Shown here: positions 34,577-43,361 of the stretch, piece by piece
Layout: each line of letters begins with the position of its first letter
Numbering within the stretch: the first letter of the stretch is position 1
The notes under the pieces: model-generated
The model's database searches: none
What the model was told of the DNA's origin: nothing
What the model saw: only the letters and a program-made list of their open reading frames with translations
Program-made: the position numbers and the translations under genes
Source: Paenibacillus cellulositrophicus
Lineage (GTDB): Bacteria > Bacillota > Bacilli > Paenibacillales > Paenibacillaceae
Assembly: GCF_009363095.1 (NCBI RefSeq)
Contig: NZ_CP045295.1
Span: 4,989,001 to 5,053,000 of the forward strand
Direction of reading: 5' to 3'
Length of the DNA: 64,000 bases

Positions 34577-34969
34577 ATGTATTATCAAACTTCCAATAAC
34601 TCGCAGTTCATGCAGGACGAGGACCTCTTGTACACAATCCTGGCCGATCTGAAAAGAACGGTCCGCGAATACACCACGGCAACGACGGAATCCTCCTGTC
34701 CGACCGTGCGGCAGATGTTTACGCAGCTGACGAACGATACGCTCCGCATGCAGGGAGATTTGTACAATCTGATGAGGCAGCTGAATATGTACTCCACGTC
34801 ATCCAAGGCGCTTCGCCAAGATGTGGACAAGTCGATTCAGGATGCGCGAAATTTACAGCAAAAGAACCGTCAGTTCGTGCAGCAAAAAACAAGCAGCATG
34901 GGCCAATATGCCCAGGCATCCAATCCGTACCAGCAGCAGCAAAGCTCCCAAAACCCGTATTACATGTAA
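34577..34969 (+). CDS. CotF-like spore coat protein
   Basis: This encodes 130 aa. The pattern FMQDEDLLYTILADLKRTVREY, then CPTVRQMFTQLTNDTLRMQ, is that of the Coat_F (ferritin-like helical) family, followed by a Gln/Asn/Tyr-rich tail ending NPYYM as in many coat proteins. GGAGG precedes the ATG. Expected in the outer layers of the spore; expression from a mother-cell sigma factor is inferred. Confidence 0.85.
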   Translation: MYYQTSNNSQFMQDEDLLYTILADLKRTVREYTTATTESSCPTVRQMFTQLTNDTLRMQGDLYNLMRQLNMYSTSSKALRQDVDKSIQDARNLQQKNRQFVQQKTSSMGQYAQASNPYQQQQSSQNPYYM

Positions 34970-35072
34970 TTTGCCGGAGGTGAAGGCGCCGTTTAGTTCT
35001 CATGTGTGGCGTCACCAAGCGGATAACAATAAGTACCCAAAATCCTGCTTCTATGAAGCATGGACCCATTTT

Positions 35073-35111
35073 GCCGTCTCCATTTCGGCCCACGCCGGGG
35101 AGACGGTTTTG
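35073..35111 (+). terminator. Terminator after the coat genes
   Basis: GCCGTCTCC pairs with GGAGACGG(T), followed by TTTTG. It lies 100 bp after the CotF-like gene and before the Lrp-type regulator. Confidence 0.75.
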
Positions 35112-35217
35112 CTTTGCATGCATGATAATTTCATGTAATATTAGTATTAATCTCGAACCCGGGTCCTTTGTCGTAATAGTGAAGAAGGCCCGTGGAACAA
35201 GCGCTGGAGGATGCTGT

Positions 35218-35718
35218 ATGAAACAACTGACGGATTTGAAACTGAAGGTCCTCGACCTGTTGAACGAAGACGCGAGACGGTCCCCGGCCCTGCTGGCAAC
35301 ACTCATCGGTGTTGAAGAGGAAGCGGTCAAGGAAGCGATCGCGGAGCTGGAACAAGACCATGTCATCGTAAAATATGCGGCGGTCGTGAACTGGAGCAAG
35401 ATTGAAGACGAGACGGTAACCGCCTTGATCGAAGTGCAGATTACGCCCGAGCGCGGGCGGGGCTTTGAAGGGATCGCGGAGCGGATCTATTTGTATCCGC
35501 AGGTCAAATCCGTGTATCTCATGTCGGGAGCCTACGACCTTCTTGTGGAAGTGGAAGGGCGCAACCTGCGGGAAGTGGCCAACTTCGTTTCCGAGAAGCT
35601 GTCGCCGATTGATTCGGTATTGTCGACGAAGACAAATTTCATTTTGAAGAAATATAAGCAGGACGGAATTATTTTTGATGACCGTGAAGAAGATAACCGT
35701 CTCATGATCTCACCGTAA
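35218..35718 (+). CDS. Lrp/AsnC-family regulator (AlaR-like)
   Basis: This encodes 166 aa: an N-terminal HTH (about 5-50) and an RAM/AsnC effector domain (VTALIEVQITPE to the C-terminus). GGAGGATG lies before the ATG at 35218. It is followed 13 bp downstream by an aminotransferase gene. In B. subtilis the Lrp-type gene alaR precedes alaT in the same way, so a role in controlling alanine metabolism is a reasonable inference. Confidence 0.88.
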   Translation: MKQLTDLKLKVLDLLNEDARRSPALLATLIGVEEEAVKEAIAELEQDHVIVKYAAVVNWSKIEDETVTALIEVQITPERGRGFEGIAERIYLYPQVKSVYLMSGAYDLLVEVEGRNLREVANFVSEKLSPIDSVLSTKTNFILKKYKQDGIIFDDREEDNRLMISP

Positions 35719-35731
35719 AGGAAGATGTGTC

Positions 35732-36943
35732 ATGATCGTGAATGAAGAAACGAAGAAACAGCAGAATTCGAAATCGATGCAATCGTATTTGGCTCCTTTG
35801 GTCCGCGATATTCCGCCATCCGGAATCCGCCGATTTTTTGACCTGGCCGAAGGAAGCAAAGACATTATTACGCTGGGCGTAGGGGAACCGGACTTCACGA
35901 CTCCATGGCATGTGAGAGAAGCCTGTGTGTATTCCCTTGAGCGGGGGCGCACGGCCTACACCTCCAATGCCGGGATGATCGAGCTCCGGGAAGCTATCGC
36001 CCAGTATTTGTATGACAGCTTTCAGGTCTCCTATCAGCCGTCCAACCAAATTCTAGTGACGGTCGGCGGCAGCGAGGCGATTGATCTGGCGCTGCGTGCG
36101 CTGATCGTGCCTGGGGACGAGATTCTCATCCCCGAGCCCTGCTACGTATCCTACTCCCCTATCACCTCGATCGGCGGCGGGGTTCCGGTTGGCATCGAGA
36201 CGTTCGCAGAGAACGACTTCAAGCTGACGGCAGAGGCGCTTGAGGCCAAAATCACGCCGAAGTCCAAGGTGCTGATTTTATGCTACCCGAGCAATCCGAC
36301 CGGCGCCATCATGACGTATGAGGACTGGCTGCCGATCGCCAAAGTGGTGGAGAAGCATGATTTGATCGTCATTTCCGACGAGATCTATGCCGAACTAACG
36401 TACACGCAGAAGCATGTCAGCTTCGCCTCGATTCCGGGCATGATGGACCGGACGGTTCTGGTCAGCGGCTTTTCCAAGGCGTTCGCCATGACCGGCTGGC
36501 GTATGGGCTATGCTTGTGCCCATCCCGACCTGATCGCCGCCATGCTGAAGATTCACCAGTACACAGTGATGTGTGCACCGGTGATGGGGCAGGTGGCTGC
36601 GCTGGAGGCGCTGACCAACGGGCTGGAAGAGAAGGACCGGATGATCGAGTCCTACAACCAGCGGCGCCGTTTGATCGTGCAGGGCTTCGTCGATATCGGA
36701 CTGCCGTGTCATGAGCCGCAAGGTGCCTTTTATGCCTTCCCTAGCATCGCTGAGACCGGGCTGTCCTCGGATGAGTTTGCCCAGCGCCTGCTGATGGAAG
36801 CAAAGGTTGCCGCAGTGCCTGGAACGGCATTCGGACAAGGGGGAGAAGGCTTTCTCCGCTGCTCGTACGCCACCTCCGTCGCCCAGCTGACTGAGGCTCT
36901 GGAGCGTATTGGAGAATTTGTCCACAAACTGAAAACCAGCTGA
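35732..36943 (+). CDS. Class I/II PLP aminotransferase (AlaT-like)
   Basis: This encodes 403 aa, fold type I. The PLP-binding lysine is K249 in SGFSKAFAMTGWRMGY, with the conserved NPTG of CYPSNPTGA and DEIYAELTY. The family includes alanine and aromatic/branched-chain aminotransferases; the AlaR-like neighbour favours alanine-pyruvate transamination but a broader substrate range is possible. Start ATG 35732 with AAGGAAG upstream. Likely co-transcribed with the regulator (13-bp gap). Confidence 0.9.
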   Translation: MIVNEETKKQQNSKSMQSYLAPLVRDIPPSGIRRFFDLAEGSKDIITLGVGEPDFTTPWHVREACVYSLERGRTAYTSNAGMIELREAIAQYLYDSFQVSYQPSNQILVTVGGSEAIDLALRALIVPGDEILIPEPCYVSYSPITSIGGGVPVGIETFAENDFKLTAEALEAKITPKSKVLILCYPSNPTGAIMTYEDWLPIAKVVEKHDLIVISDEIYAELTYTQKHVSFASIPGMMDRTVLVSGFSKAFAMTGWRMGYACAHPDLIAAMLKIHQYTVMCAPVMGQVAALEALTNGLEEKDRMIESYNQRRRLIVQGFVDIGLPCHEPQGAFYAFPSIAETGLSSDEFAQRLLMEAKVAAVPGTAFGQGGEGFLRCSYATSVAQLTEALERIGEFVHKLKTS

Positions 36944-37057
36944 ACAATAATTCCCTGTTTCTAGTAGAATTTAACATAAATTTCACTTTTATTTATTTAT
37001 TTGTATGTTATAATTCTATTTTGGGAGCAAAAATTGACTTGCCAAGGAGGGATGACC

Positions 37058-37321
37058 TTGTTTTGCGCTGAATACGATTTGCCTGCATTCCGCGGACATT
37101 ACGCAGCTGAAGGCAGCAATAATGTAAAATGGTCAACCAAAACGACAGATCAGACGAAAACTTTATCCTTGGAAGACGAAATCATGATGCTCCGCAAAAA
37201 AATGGAACAGATCTTTATGCAGGAACAGTCTTTTACATCGGAAATCGTAATCGAAATCAGCAGTTTGCTGGATTTGAAAATAAACGAATATATGAAAAGC
37301 TGCCCGAAGAAGAAGTCTTAA
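37058..37321 (+). CDS. Spo0E-like aspartyl-phosphate phosphatase
   Basis: This encodes 87 aa. The C-terminal half is the two-helix Spo0E fold: LEDEIMMLRKKMEQIF and the signature S-x-x-L-D (SSLLDLKINEY). Family members dephosphorylate Spo0A~P and delay sporulation. The start is placed at TTG 37058, 7 bases after AAGGAGG; an ATG at 37052 would overlap it. The N-terminal ~40 residues are extra compared with typical 50-60 aa members. It is a monocistronic gene with its own terminator. Confidence 0.82.
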   Translation: MFCAEYDLPAFRGHYAAEGSNNVKWSTKTTDQTKTLSLEDEIMMLRKKMEQIFMQEQSFTSEIVIEISSLLDLKINEYMKSCPKKKS

Positions 37322-37331
37322 TCGGCAGGCG

Positions 37332-37361
37332 GAAGACCCCGGAACGGGGTCTTCTTTTTTT
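37332..37361 (+). terminator. Terminator of the Spo0E-like gene
   Basis: GAAGACCCC and GGGGTCTTC form a stem around GGAAC, followed by T8. Confidence 0.9.
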
Positions 37362-37414
37362 CTCTCATCAGGTTGTGATATATTGAACCTATCGGAGAAA
37401 AGGGGGAGCAGGAG

Positions 37415-37957
37415 TTGAAGGTATACGGGAAGCTGGCGCTGCTGGTTGTCTTTGCCGTTTTATTGCTGACGGGCTGCGGCAAGGGAGATAAAAACGCGTT
37501 ATCGGTCTTTATGATTGACAATCAATCCGATCCGTCTCAGGTGTATGAGAAGGTGCAGGACAAGCTTCAGGAAGTGATGGGGCCCGACCTGAAGGTCAAA
37601 GTATCGGCAAGTCCGATTTATAACCCGGAGAAGCTGATGGTTGAATATGCTGCCGGCGGGCATGACATCATTTTTCTGCCGGAGGACGATATGAAGAATT
37701 ACGCCAAAATGGGCGGCCATACCGTGCTCGATTCGTATTTTGACCCGAAAAAATATCCGGACGGCGTGTTCGCGAGCAACGAGGAAAAAGAAGACGGCAC
37801 GACGGATACGACCGAGCACCTATACGGCATTCCTGTCCGCGAAATGAAGTTTTTCAAAGACCAGAAGTACGTTCCGGAAAAGCTGTACGCCACGATCCCG
37901 ATCTCGGCCAAGTCGGTCGACAATGCGGTAAAGGCGCTCAAGGCATTGACGGAGTAA
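37415..37957 (+). CDS. Lipoprotein, extracytoplasmic solute-binding fragment-like
   Basis: This encodes 180 aa. A TTG start follows AGGGGGAG by 6 bases. Lipobox LLTGC (C21) makes it a surface lipoprotein. The mature part (AGGHDIIFLPEDDMKNY, later KMGGHTVLDSYFD) resembles half of an ABC solute-binding protein but is only ~160 residues, so either a truncated domain or a distinct small fold. No permease or ATPase is nearby. Function unknown; it precedes the cobalamin adenosyltransferase gene by 77 bp. Confidence 0.75.
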   Translation: MKVYGKLALLVVFAVLLLTGCGKGDKNALSVFMIDNQSDPSQVYEKVQDKLQEVMGPDLKVKVSASPIYNPEKLMVEYAAGGHDIIFLPEDDMKNYAKMGGHTVLDSYFDPKKYPDGVFASNEEKEDGTTDTTEHLYGIPVREMKFFKDQKYVPEKLYATIPISAKSVDNAVKALKALTE

Positions 37958-38034
37958 AGAAGCCAGCACAGGGGACGCGGCTTCCGCGATTCCTTTGATG
38001 TATGATAATACGCGATAAAGGGGAGAAGAAGCCC

Positions 38035-38604
38035 GTGAGAATCTACACACGCACAGGCGATGAAGGCGAAACGTCCGTCATTGGCGGGCGCGTTCTGAAG
38101 GACGACCTGCAGGTCGAGGCCTACGGCACGATTGACGAGCTGAACTGCTTTGTGGGCCAGGCGATCAGCCTGATGGAAGCGGAGTCATTGCAGGACCTGA
38201 AAGAAAATATGATCGAGATTCAGCATGAGCTGTTTGACTGCGGCTCCGATCTGGCATTTGTGAAGCTGAGCGAGAGCAAATACAAGGTCGGTCCCGACAA
38301 AGTGACGCGGCTCGAGCAGTGGATGGATGCTTACATGGAGGAGACGCCGGAGCTGGAGCGCTTTATTTTGCCTGGGGGCACCCTGCTGGCATCCACGCTG
38401 CACGTATGCCGCACGGTCTGCCGCCGCGCAGAGCGCAGAGTCGTGACGCTGGGGCGGGAGAAAGAAATTAATCCCGACGTACGCAGGTATTTGAACCGTC
38501 TGTCGGACTACTTCTTCGTTGTGGCCCGGACGGCCAACGCCCGCAGCGGCGTGGCGGATATCGAATACGTGCGCAGCAAAAAGGTATTCGGACGAAAAAA
38601 ATGA
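38035..38604 (+). CDS. PduO-type cob(I)alamin adenosyltransferase
   Basis: This encodes 189 aa. The N-terminus RIYTRTGDEGETSVIGG is the ATP-binding signature, and RRAERRVV and YLNRLSDYFFVVAR complete the family pattern. The enzyme adenosylates cob(I)alamin to form coenzyme B12. GTG 38035 is chosen because the family starts at this point (KIYTRTGD) and GGGGAG lies upstream. The stop codon region overlaps the next gene by 4 bp (ATGA), so the two are coupled. B. subtilis YvqK is the equivalent. Confidence 0.93.
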   Translation: MRIYTRTGDEGETSVIGGRVLKDDLQVEAYGTIDELNCFVGQAISLMEAESLQDLKENMIEIQHELFDCGSDLAFVKLSESKYKVGPDKVTRLEQWMDAYMEETPELERFILPGGTLLASTLHVCRTVCRRAERRVVTLGREKEINPDVRRYLNRLSDYFFVVARTANARSGVADIEYVRSKKVFGRKK

Positions 38605-39617
38605 GCGAATACTATCCCCCGATTTCATATACCGTCCCGCCTTCGGAAGACGGGTGGCTGCTGAAGACGATTCTGCAGAAGAGACTCCACGTATCCCGCA
38701 AGCTGCAGTCCCGCCTGAAGCTGACGGAACAGGGGATTACCGTGAATGGCCAAAGAGTGTACATCAGCGTTCCGGTCAGGGATGGGGATGTGGTGGAAAT
38801 CCGGATGGAGAAAGAAATTTCGGATGATATTCTGCCAGAGCCCATTCCTTTTCGCATTTTGTACGAGGATGAGCACCTGCTGATCGTGAACAAGGAAGCC
38901 GGCATCATCGTGCATCCGACGCACGGACACTATACGGGAACCTTGGCGAACGGCGTGGTTCACTATTGGCGGGACAAGGGCGAGGCGTTCCGCTTCCGAG
39001 CCGTGCACCGGCTGGACCAGGAAACGTCGGGCGTCATCGCTATCGCCAAAAATCCGTATGTCCACCAGCATATTTCAGAGCAAATGATCGCAAACGAGGT
39101 GGACAAAAGGTACCTGGCCCTCGTTCATGGCGTTCCGTCTCCGGAAGAAGGGGAGGTGGACGGACCGATCGACCGCGACCCGGAGGAGCCGCATCGGCGT
39201 ATCGTCACGCCTGACGGGTATCCGTCGCTGACGCGGTATAAGGTTGTTGAGGCGTACGGCTCGTCTTCTTCGCTCGTTCAGCTGAAGCTGGAAACGGGCA
39301 GAACCCACCAGATCCGCGTCCATATGACCAGCATCGGCTGCCCGCTGATCGGCGATAAGCTGTATCGGCATCCGGTTTACCAGGTACTTCCGCCTGAGGA
39401 AGAGGGGGCACCGGAGACCGTTCTGCCGCAGGGATTAACCCCATCCGAGCGGACCGTGGTGCTGCTGGATCACAGCATTTCGCGGCAGGCGCTCCACGCT
39501 TGGGAGTTATCCTTCCAGCATCCCGTCACCCGGGAGCGGATGACCTTTCAGGCACCGCTGCCGCCCGACATGACCCGTCTGATTGCCGAGGCGAAGCAAC
39601 ATGAACTTGATCAATGA
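38601..39617 (+). CDS. RluA-family pseudouridine synthase
   Basis: This encodes 338 aa: an S4-like N-terminal segment (RLKLTEQGITVNG) and the catalytic domain with HRLDQETSG (D139 the catalytic Asp), RYLALVHG and GRTHQIRVHM. It isomerises uridine in rRNA or tRNA; the exact site is not inferable. The insertion LPPEEEGAPETVLP before the C-terminal motif is longer than in RluD. ATG overlaps the upstream stop by 4 bp. Confidence 0.93.
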   Translation: MSEYYPPISYTVPPSEDGWLLKTILQKRLHVSRKLQSRLKLTEQGITVNGQRVYISVPVRDGDVVEIRMEKEISDDILPEPIPFRILYEDEHLLIVNKEAGIIVHPTHGHYTGTLANGVVHYWRDKGEAFRFRAVHRLDQETSGVIAIAKNPYVHQHISEQMIANEVDKRYLALVHGVPSPEEGEVDGPIDRDPEEPHRRIVTPDGYPSLTRYKVVEAYGSSSSLVQLKLETGRTHQIRVHMTSIGCPLIGDKLYRHPVYQVLPPEEEGAPETVLPQGLTPSERTVVLLDHSISRQALHAWELSFQHPVTRERMTFQAPLPPDMTRLIAEAKQHELDQ

Positions 39618-39632
39618 AAAGAGTGAGTAACG

Positions 39633-39992
39633 ATGAGCAAATTGAAAGTATACCATTATCCCAAATGCGGTACGTGCCGCAGTGCGGTTAAATGGCTGGA
39701 AGCGCACGGCCACGAGCTGGAGCTCCAGCATTTATGGGAGGAGCCGCCGGCTCCGGACGAGCTGTCCCGCTTGGTCGAGAAGAGCGGGCTGGATTTGAAG
39801 AAGTTTTTTAATACCAGCGGAGAGGCGTACAAGGAGCTGGGTCTGAAGGACAAGCTGCCGGCCATGAGCCGGGAAGAGCAGATCAAGCTGCTGTCCAGTA
39901 ACGGCCGGTTGATCAAACGTCCGATCGTAACCGACGGCAGCAAGGTGACGGTCGGCTTTAAAGAGGACATGTACGAGGAGAACTGGGCGTAG
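39633..39992 (+). CDS. ArsC/Spx-family thioredoxin-fold protein (YusI-like)
   Basis: This encodes 119 aa. The active motif is KCGTCRSAVKWL (C12-x-x-C15). ArsC-like arginine (RLIKRPIV) is present. The pattern resembles YusI and other ArsC/Spx-type proteins in Bacillus rather than Spx itself, which lacks this extended C-terminus. Whether it reduces arsenate or acts as an Spx-like regulator is not determinable. It follows the RluA gene by 15 bp. Confidence 0.85.
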   Translation: MSKLKVYHYPKCGTCRSAVKWLEAHGHELELQHLWEEPPAPDELSRLVEKSGLDLKKFFNTSGEAYKELGLKDKLPAMSREEQIKLLSSNGRLIKRPIVTDGSKVTVGFKEDMYEENWA

Positions 39993-40006
39993 CCTGGGAT
40001 TCCGTA

Positions 40007-40075
40007 AAAAACGGTGGCATGACCGACAGGGGAGGGTCCTAGCATTTCCCTGAGGCTTTGCCACCGTTTTGTTTG
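40007..40075. terminator. Bidirectional terminator between ArsC-like and Gfo/Idh/MocA genes
   Basis: AAACGGTGGCA and TGCCACCGTTT form the base of a long hairpin between convergent genes, with A and T tracts at the two ends. Confidence 0.85.
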
Positions 40076-40087
40076 TTGTTCGGGGAT

Positions 40088-40930
40088 CTATTCCGAAGGG
40101 AGCTCTACCCATTGATAGGGAGTTTCCTTCGCCTTGAAGCCCTGTTCGATGATCGTGATGACTGCTACCGTCTCGGCCGGATCGACAGGCGGAACGCCGG
40201 TTTCGAAGAAGCGGACGAGCGCTTCAGCGAACAGCCCGAAATAATCGGAGTCCGCTTTCAGCATGTTCGTCTCACCGGATGTATAGCTGACCGTCAGCGA
40301 AAAGGGACATTCCCCGCCGAGATGATGGATCTCGGCCTGGCGGCCCCCGCTGAATCCGATCAGCCACGATGGGGCGTTAGGCGTTCCGGTATACATCATC
40401 CGGCGGACGCCGGGGCCCAGCAGCGAGACGATCGGTTCGATCTGGTGGATCGAATAGTTGTCGTATCGCCCCGGCCCGAAGCTGATGATGTTTTCGATGC
40501 GGGCGCGCTCGGCCCCGGCGTACTCCGCGGCGAAACGAAGCGCCGAGCTGGAGAACAGCGGCGTCCCGTGCTGCTCAGCTAGGTTGAACAGGCGCCGAGC
40601 GGTCTGGCGGTCCGGGGCAAAGGTTTTGTCAATATAGGTAGGCTTGCCGGATTGAAGCGGAAGCTGGGCGAGCGGCTCGTGGTATTGCGGATGGTCGGGC
40701 GAAAGGACAATGATGTAATCGCTTCGATCCACGACCTCGGCAATCGAAGGAAGCAGCTCGACCCCTTTGTCTTCACTCCACTGTACGTTGGTGCGCCCGG
40801 AAGGCGAATCAGCCATTCCATAGGCATAGGCCACCTCCATGGTGCCGCCCGATGCCTGTTCAATCCACTTCGGATAATGCTCGGCATGCCATTCATCGAG
40901 GTAATAATCGATAAAACCGATCGTTTTCAA
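40088..40930 (-). CDS. Gfo/Idh/MocA-like protein, short and divergent
   Basis: This encodes 280 aa. The Rossmann half is recognisable (YIIVLSPDHPQYHEPL and GKPTYIDKTFAPD, which corresponds to the EKP region with Asp-Lys-Thr replacing Glu-Lys-Pro), but the usual N-terminal GxGxxG is missing (MKTIGFIDYYLDEWHAEH). The substrate is unknown; NAD(P) binding may be altered. It is the second gene of a two-gene minus-strand operon, 24 bp after another Gfo/Idh/MocA protein. Confidence 0.75.
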   Translation of the reverse strand: MKTIGFIDYYLDEWHAEHYPKWIEQASGGTMEVAYAYGMADSPSGRTNVQWSEDKGVELLPSIAEVVDRSDYIIVLSPDHPQYHEPLAQLPLQSGKPTYIDKTFAPDRQTARRLFNLAEQHGTPLFSSSALRFAAEYAGAERARIENIISFGPGRYDNYSIHQIEPIVSLLGPGVRRMMYTGTPNAPSWLIGFSGGRQAEIHHLGGECPFSLTVSYTSGETNMLKADSDYFGLFAEALVRFFETGVPPVDPAETVAVITIIEQGFKAKETPYQWVELPSE

Positions 40931-40954
40931 GCAGCAATCCCCCTCAGTCGCTTA

Positions 40955-42016
40955 TTACAGCTCGATCTCCCTGCGCTGCTCGGAAGAGTCGTAGATTGCC
41001 TGAATCATCTTGGAGGTGACGATGACGGTATCGATATGGGACGGCAGCTTTACGCCGGTCTGGATGCATTCGAGAAAGCCGTTGATTTCGTTTTCGAAAT
41101 GGTCGCTCGATGAATACTTGGGCTTCGTTTCCAGCAAAGCTCCGTCCTTGGCCCCATAAATGGTGAAGTCGCCTCCGTATTGTAGGCGGATCCCTGCTTT
41201 GTCGCCCAGAAAATCGATGTAGGTTTCGGGCGTGCCGATGTTCTGCGCCCAGGCGCCGTTGATCGTAATGCCCGGCCCTTCGGTGCGGATCATGGCCGTG
41301 ACAAAGTCGTCGACATCATACGTACCGGCGTAATTCGGGGGTCCTGCCCACATGTTCAGGTAGGCGTAATTCGGCAGGTCCCGCCCCAGCTTGGAGTAGG
41401 CCTGGCCGGATACCGTCAACGGACGCGGATCTCCGGCGCAGTACATGACGATGTCCAGATAATGGACGCCCCAATCGATAAGGACGCCCCCGCCGGCAAT
41501 TGATTTGGTGGTAAACGCGCCGCCAAGTCCCGGGATGGAGCGGTGAGCGCGGAAGCTTGCATAGATATGGTACAGTTCGCCAAGCTCGCCGCTTTCGATC
41601 AGGTTTTTGATCATGTTCACGCTTTTGTTGAACCGGTTCACGACCCCGATATTCAGCACTTTGCCCGTTTCGTGCTGTACTTTCTGCATCTCCAGCGCTT
41701 CCGCGTAGGTGCGGGCCGCAGGCTTTTCGCACAGGACATGCTTGCCCGCCCGCAAAAAATCGATGGAGATGGCGGCATGAGCATCGTTAGGGGTACATAC
41801 GGAGACGGCATCGATCTCGGGATCGTCCAGAATGTCACGGTAATTTTCCACGGCGGTGCCGCATTCATAATCCTTGACCGCCTGCTCCGCCTTCTTCTTG
41901 TCCGAGTCGCAAAAATATTTGATTTCGGCGTCCGGATGTTTCAAATAGTTGGGGATATGCGCCGCTCTGGCAATGGTCCCGCAGCCGATGACAGCAACCT
42001 TGATCGTTTTTCCCAT
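40955..42016 (-). CDS. Gfo/Idh/MocA-family oxidoreductase
   Basis: This encodes 353 aa. An N-terminal NAD(P) motif (VAVIGCGTIARAAHIPNY), the conserved CTPNDAHAA and the catalytic EKPAA (CEKPAARTYAEAL) are clear, and the C-terminal alpha/beta domain has a GGGVLIDWGVHYLDIV motif. It probably oxidises a sugar or sugar-like cyclitol. ATG 42016 is chosen, 7 bases after GGAGG; the ATG at 42022 overlaps that site. The short companion gene follows it in the same operon. Confidence 0.9.
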   Translation of the reverse strand: MGKTIKVAVIGCGTIARAAHIPNYLKHPDAEIKYFCDSDKKKAEQAVKDYECGTAVENYRDILDDPEIDAVSVCTPNDAHAAISIDFLRAGKHVLCEKPAARTYAEALEMQKVQHETGKVLNIGVVNRFNKSVNMIKNLIESGELGELYHIYASFRAHRSIPGLGGAFTTKSIAGGGVLIDWGVHYLDIVMYCAGDPRPLTVSGQAYSKLGRDLPNYAYLNMWAGPPNYAGTYDVDDFVTAMIRTEGPGITINGAWAQNIGTPETYIDFLGDKAGIRLQYGGDFTIYGAKDGALLETKPKYSSSDHFENEINGFLECIQTGVKLPSHIDTVIVTSKMIQAIYDSSEQRREIEL

Positions 42017-42227
42017 ATTCATTCCTCCTGCTTGTTAGGTGGGTTTATCCTTTTCAAGATTCGATATTTGGAGAATAACTCCTGCCGGATAGTTCAGGAT
42101 GAAGGGAGATCTTCTTCACAAATTTTATGTTACAGGCTGTCTGGTTTATGACTTGAACGGGCGGGACAAAAAGCAGGAATAAGCCGGGAATGGTGATATC
42201 AGGAAGGGCCTCATGCCCTGGCGGATA

Positions 42228-42236
42228 TGCTATACT
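42228..42236 (+). promoter_or_regulatory. Extended -10 promoter of the exonuclease gene
   Basis: TGCTATACT (TGn plus TATACT) ends 63 bp before the GTG start. No good -35 is seen, as is usual for extended -10 promoters. Confidence 0.55.
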
Positions 42237-42299
42237 AGAGGAAGCAGTGCCGAACCTTGGAATCCAGGGGAAACAGGCAGACAAGGGGAGAAACAAGAA

Positions 42300-43190
42300 G
42301 TGACAGCAAATGAACAACGCCAATCCGTGATGCTCGTGGATGGCATGGCCTTATTATTCAGAGCTTATTTCGCTACCGCGTCCAGCGGCTACATTCGCCG
42401 AACGAAGGCGGGAGTTCCGACAAACGCGATCTACGGCTTTATTCGTTATTTTTGGGATGCAGTGCAAACGTTTAATCCGACCCATGTGGTCTGCTGCTGG
42501 GATCTCGGCGGCGGTACGTTCCGCGGACAGCAGTTTGCCGCTTATAAGGGCAACCGTCCGGACGCCCCGGACGATCTGATTCCGCAGTTTTCGATGATCC
42601 GCGATGTGATGGACAGCCTCGGCGTTCCGAATATCAGCGCGGAAGGGTATGAAGCGGACGACTGCATCGGGACGCTGGCCGACCAGTTCGGACGGGAGAT
42701 GGATGTGATGGTCCTGTCCGGCGATAACGATTTGCTGCAGCTCGTCAGCGATCGGACGACGGTCATTATTATGAAAAAAGGGCACGGCAATTACAAAGTG
42801 TATACACCGGAATCCCTGTATGAAGAGAAGCAGCTGCGCCCGCGGCAAATTATCGACGTGAAGGCGCTCATGGGCGATACGAGCGACAATTACCCCGGCG
42901 TGAAGGGCATCGGCGAGAAGACGGCGATCAAGCTTGTGCAGGAATACGAATCGGTTGAAGGGATTCTCGAAAATCTGGACCAACTGTCCAAGAGTGTCCG
43001 CGCCAAGATCGAGGCTGACCTCGACATGCTGCACCTTTCGCGCAAGCTTGCCGAGATTCACTGCTGCGTGCCCGTCGCCTGCTCGCTGGATGTGTGCCAG
43101 CTGTCTCTCGATCACCATCAGGTGATCAGCAAGTTTGAAGAACTGGAAATGAAGAGCCTGTGTTCTCTTATGGGACTGGCCATCAGCTAA
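42300..43190 (+). CDS. ypcP: 5'-3' exonuclease (YpcP/ExoR-like)
   Basis: This 296-aa protein equals YpcP in length. It has a PIN-like FEN domain (MLVDGMALLFRAYFA, GYEADDCIGTLADQF, VLSGDNDLLQLV metal-binding Asp residues) and the helix-hairpin clamp GVKGIGEKTAIKLVQEY, like the 5' nuclease domain of DNA polymerase I but without the polymerase. It removes RNA primers or flaps. GTG 42300 follows AAGGGGAG by 9 bases; the longer frame starting at 42213 has no such site. Confidence 0.93.
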   Translation: MTANEQRQSVMLVDGMALLFRAYFATASSGYIRRTKAGVPTNAIYGFIRYFWDAVQTFNPTHVVCCWDLGGGTFRGQQFAAYKGNRPDAPDDLIPQFSMIRDVMDSLGVPNISAEGYEADDCIGTLADQFGREMDVMVLSGDNDLLQLVSDRTTVIIMKKGHGNYKVYTPESLYEEKQLRPRQIIDVKALMGDTSDNYPGVKGIGEKTAIKLVQEYESVEGILENLDQLSKSVRAKIEADLDMLHLSRKLAEIHCCVPVACSLDVCQLSLDHHQVISKFEELEMKSLCSLMGLAIS

Positions 43191-43245
43191 ATGGGTACAG
43201 AGTGCTGGCGTTTTTGGAGCGCCGGTTCTTTTGTGCTCTATTCGA

Positions 43246-43275
43246 TTGACTTTCAAGGATTAACTGGGCTATAAT
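43246..43275 (+). promoter_or_regulatory. Promoter of the ROK kinase gene
   Basis: The -35 is TTGACT (43246-43251) and the -10 is TATAAT (43270-43275), with 18-bp spacing. It is 56 bp after the exonuclease stop. Confidence 0.75.
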
Positions 43276-43361
43276 GCCCGTGATTGTTTTGATATAAAGA
43301 TAGAAGGTATATGGCATTTATACAGGGCTTGGGAGGCCCGCTGCAGGAGGGAACGACTACG

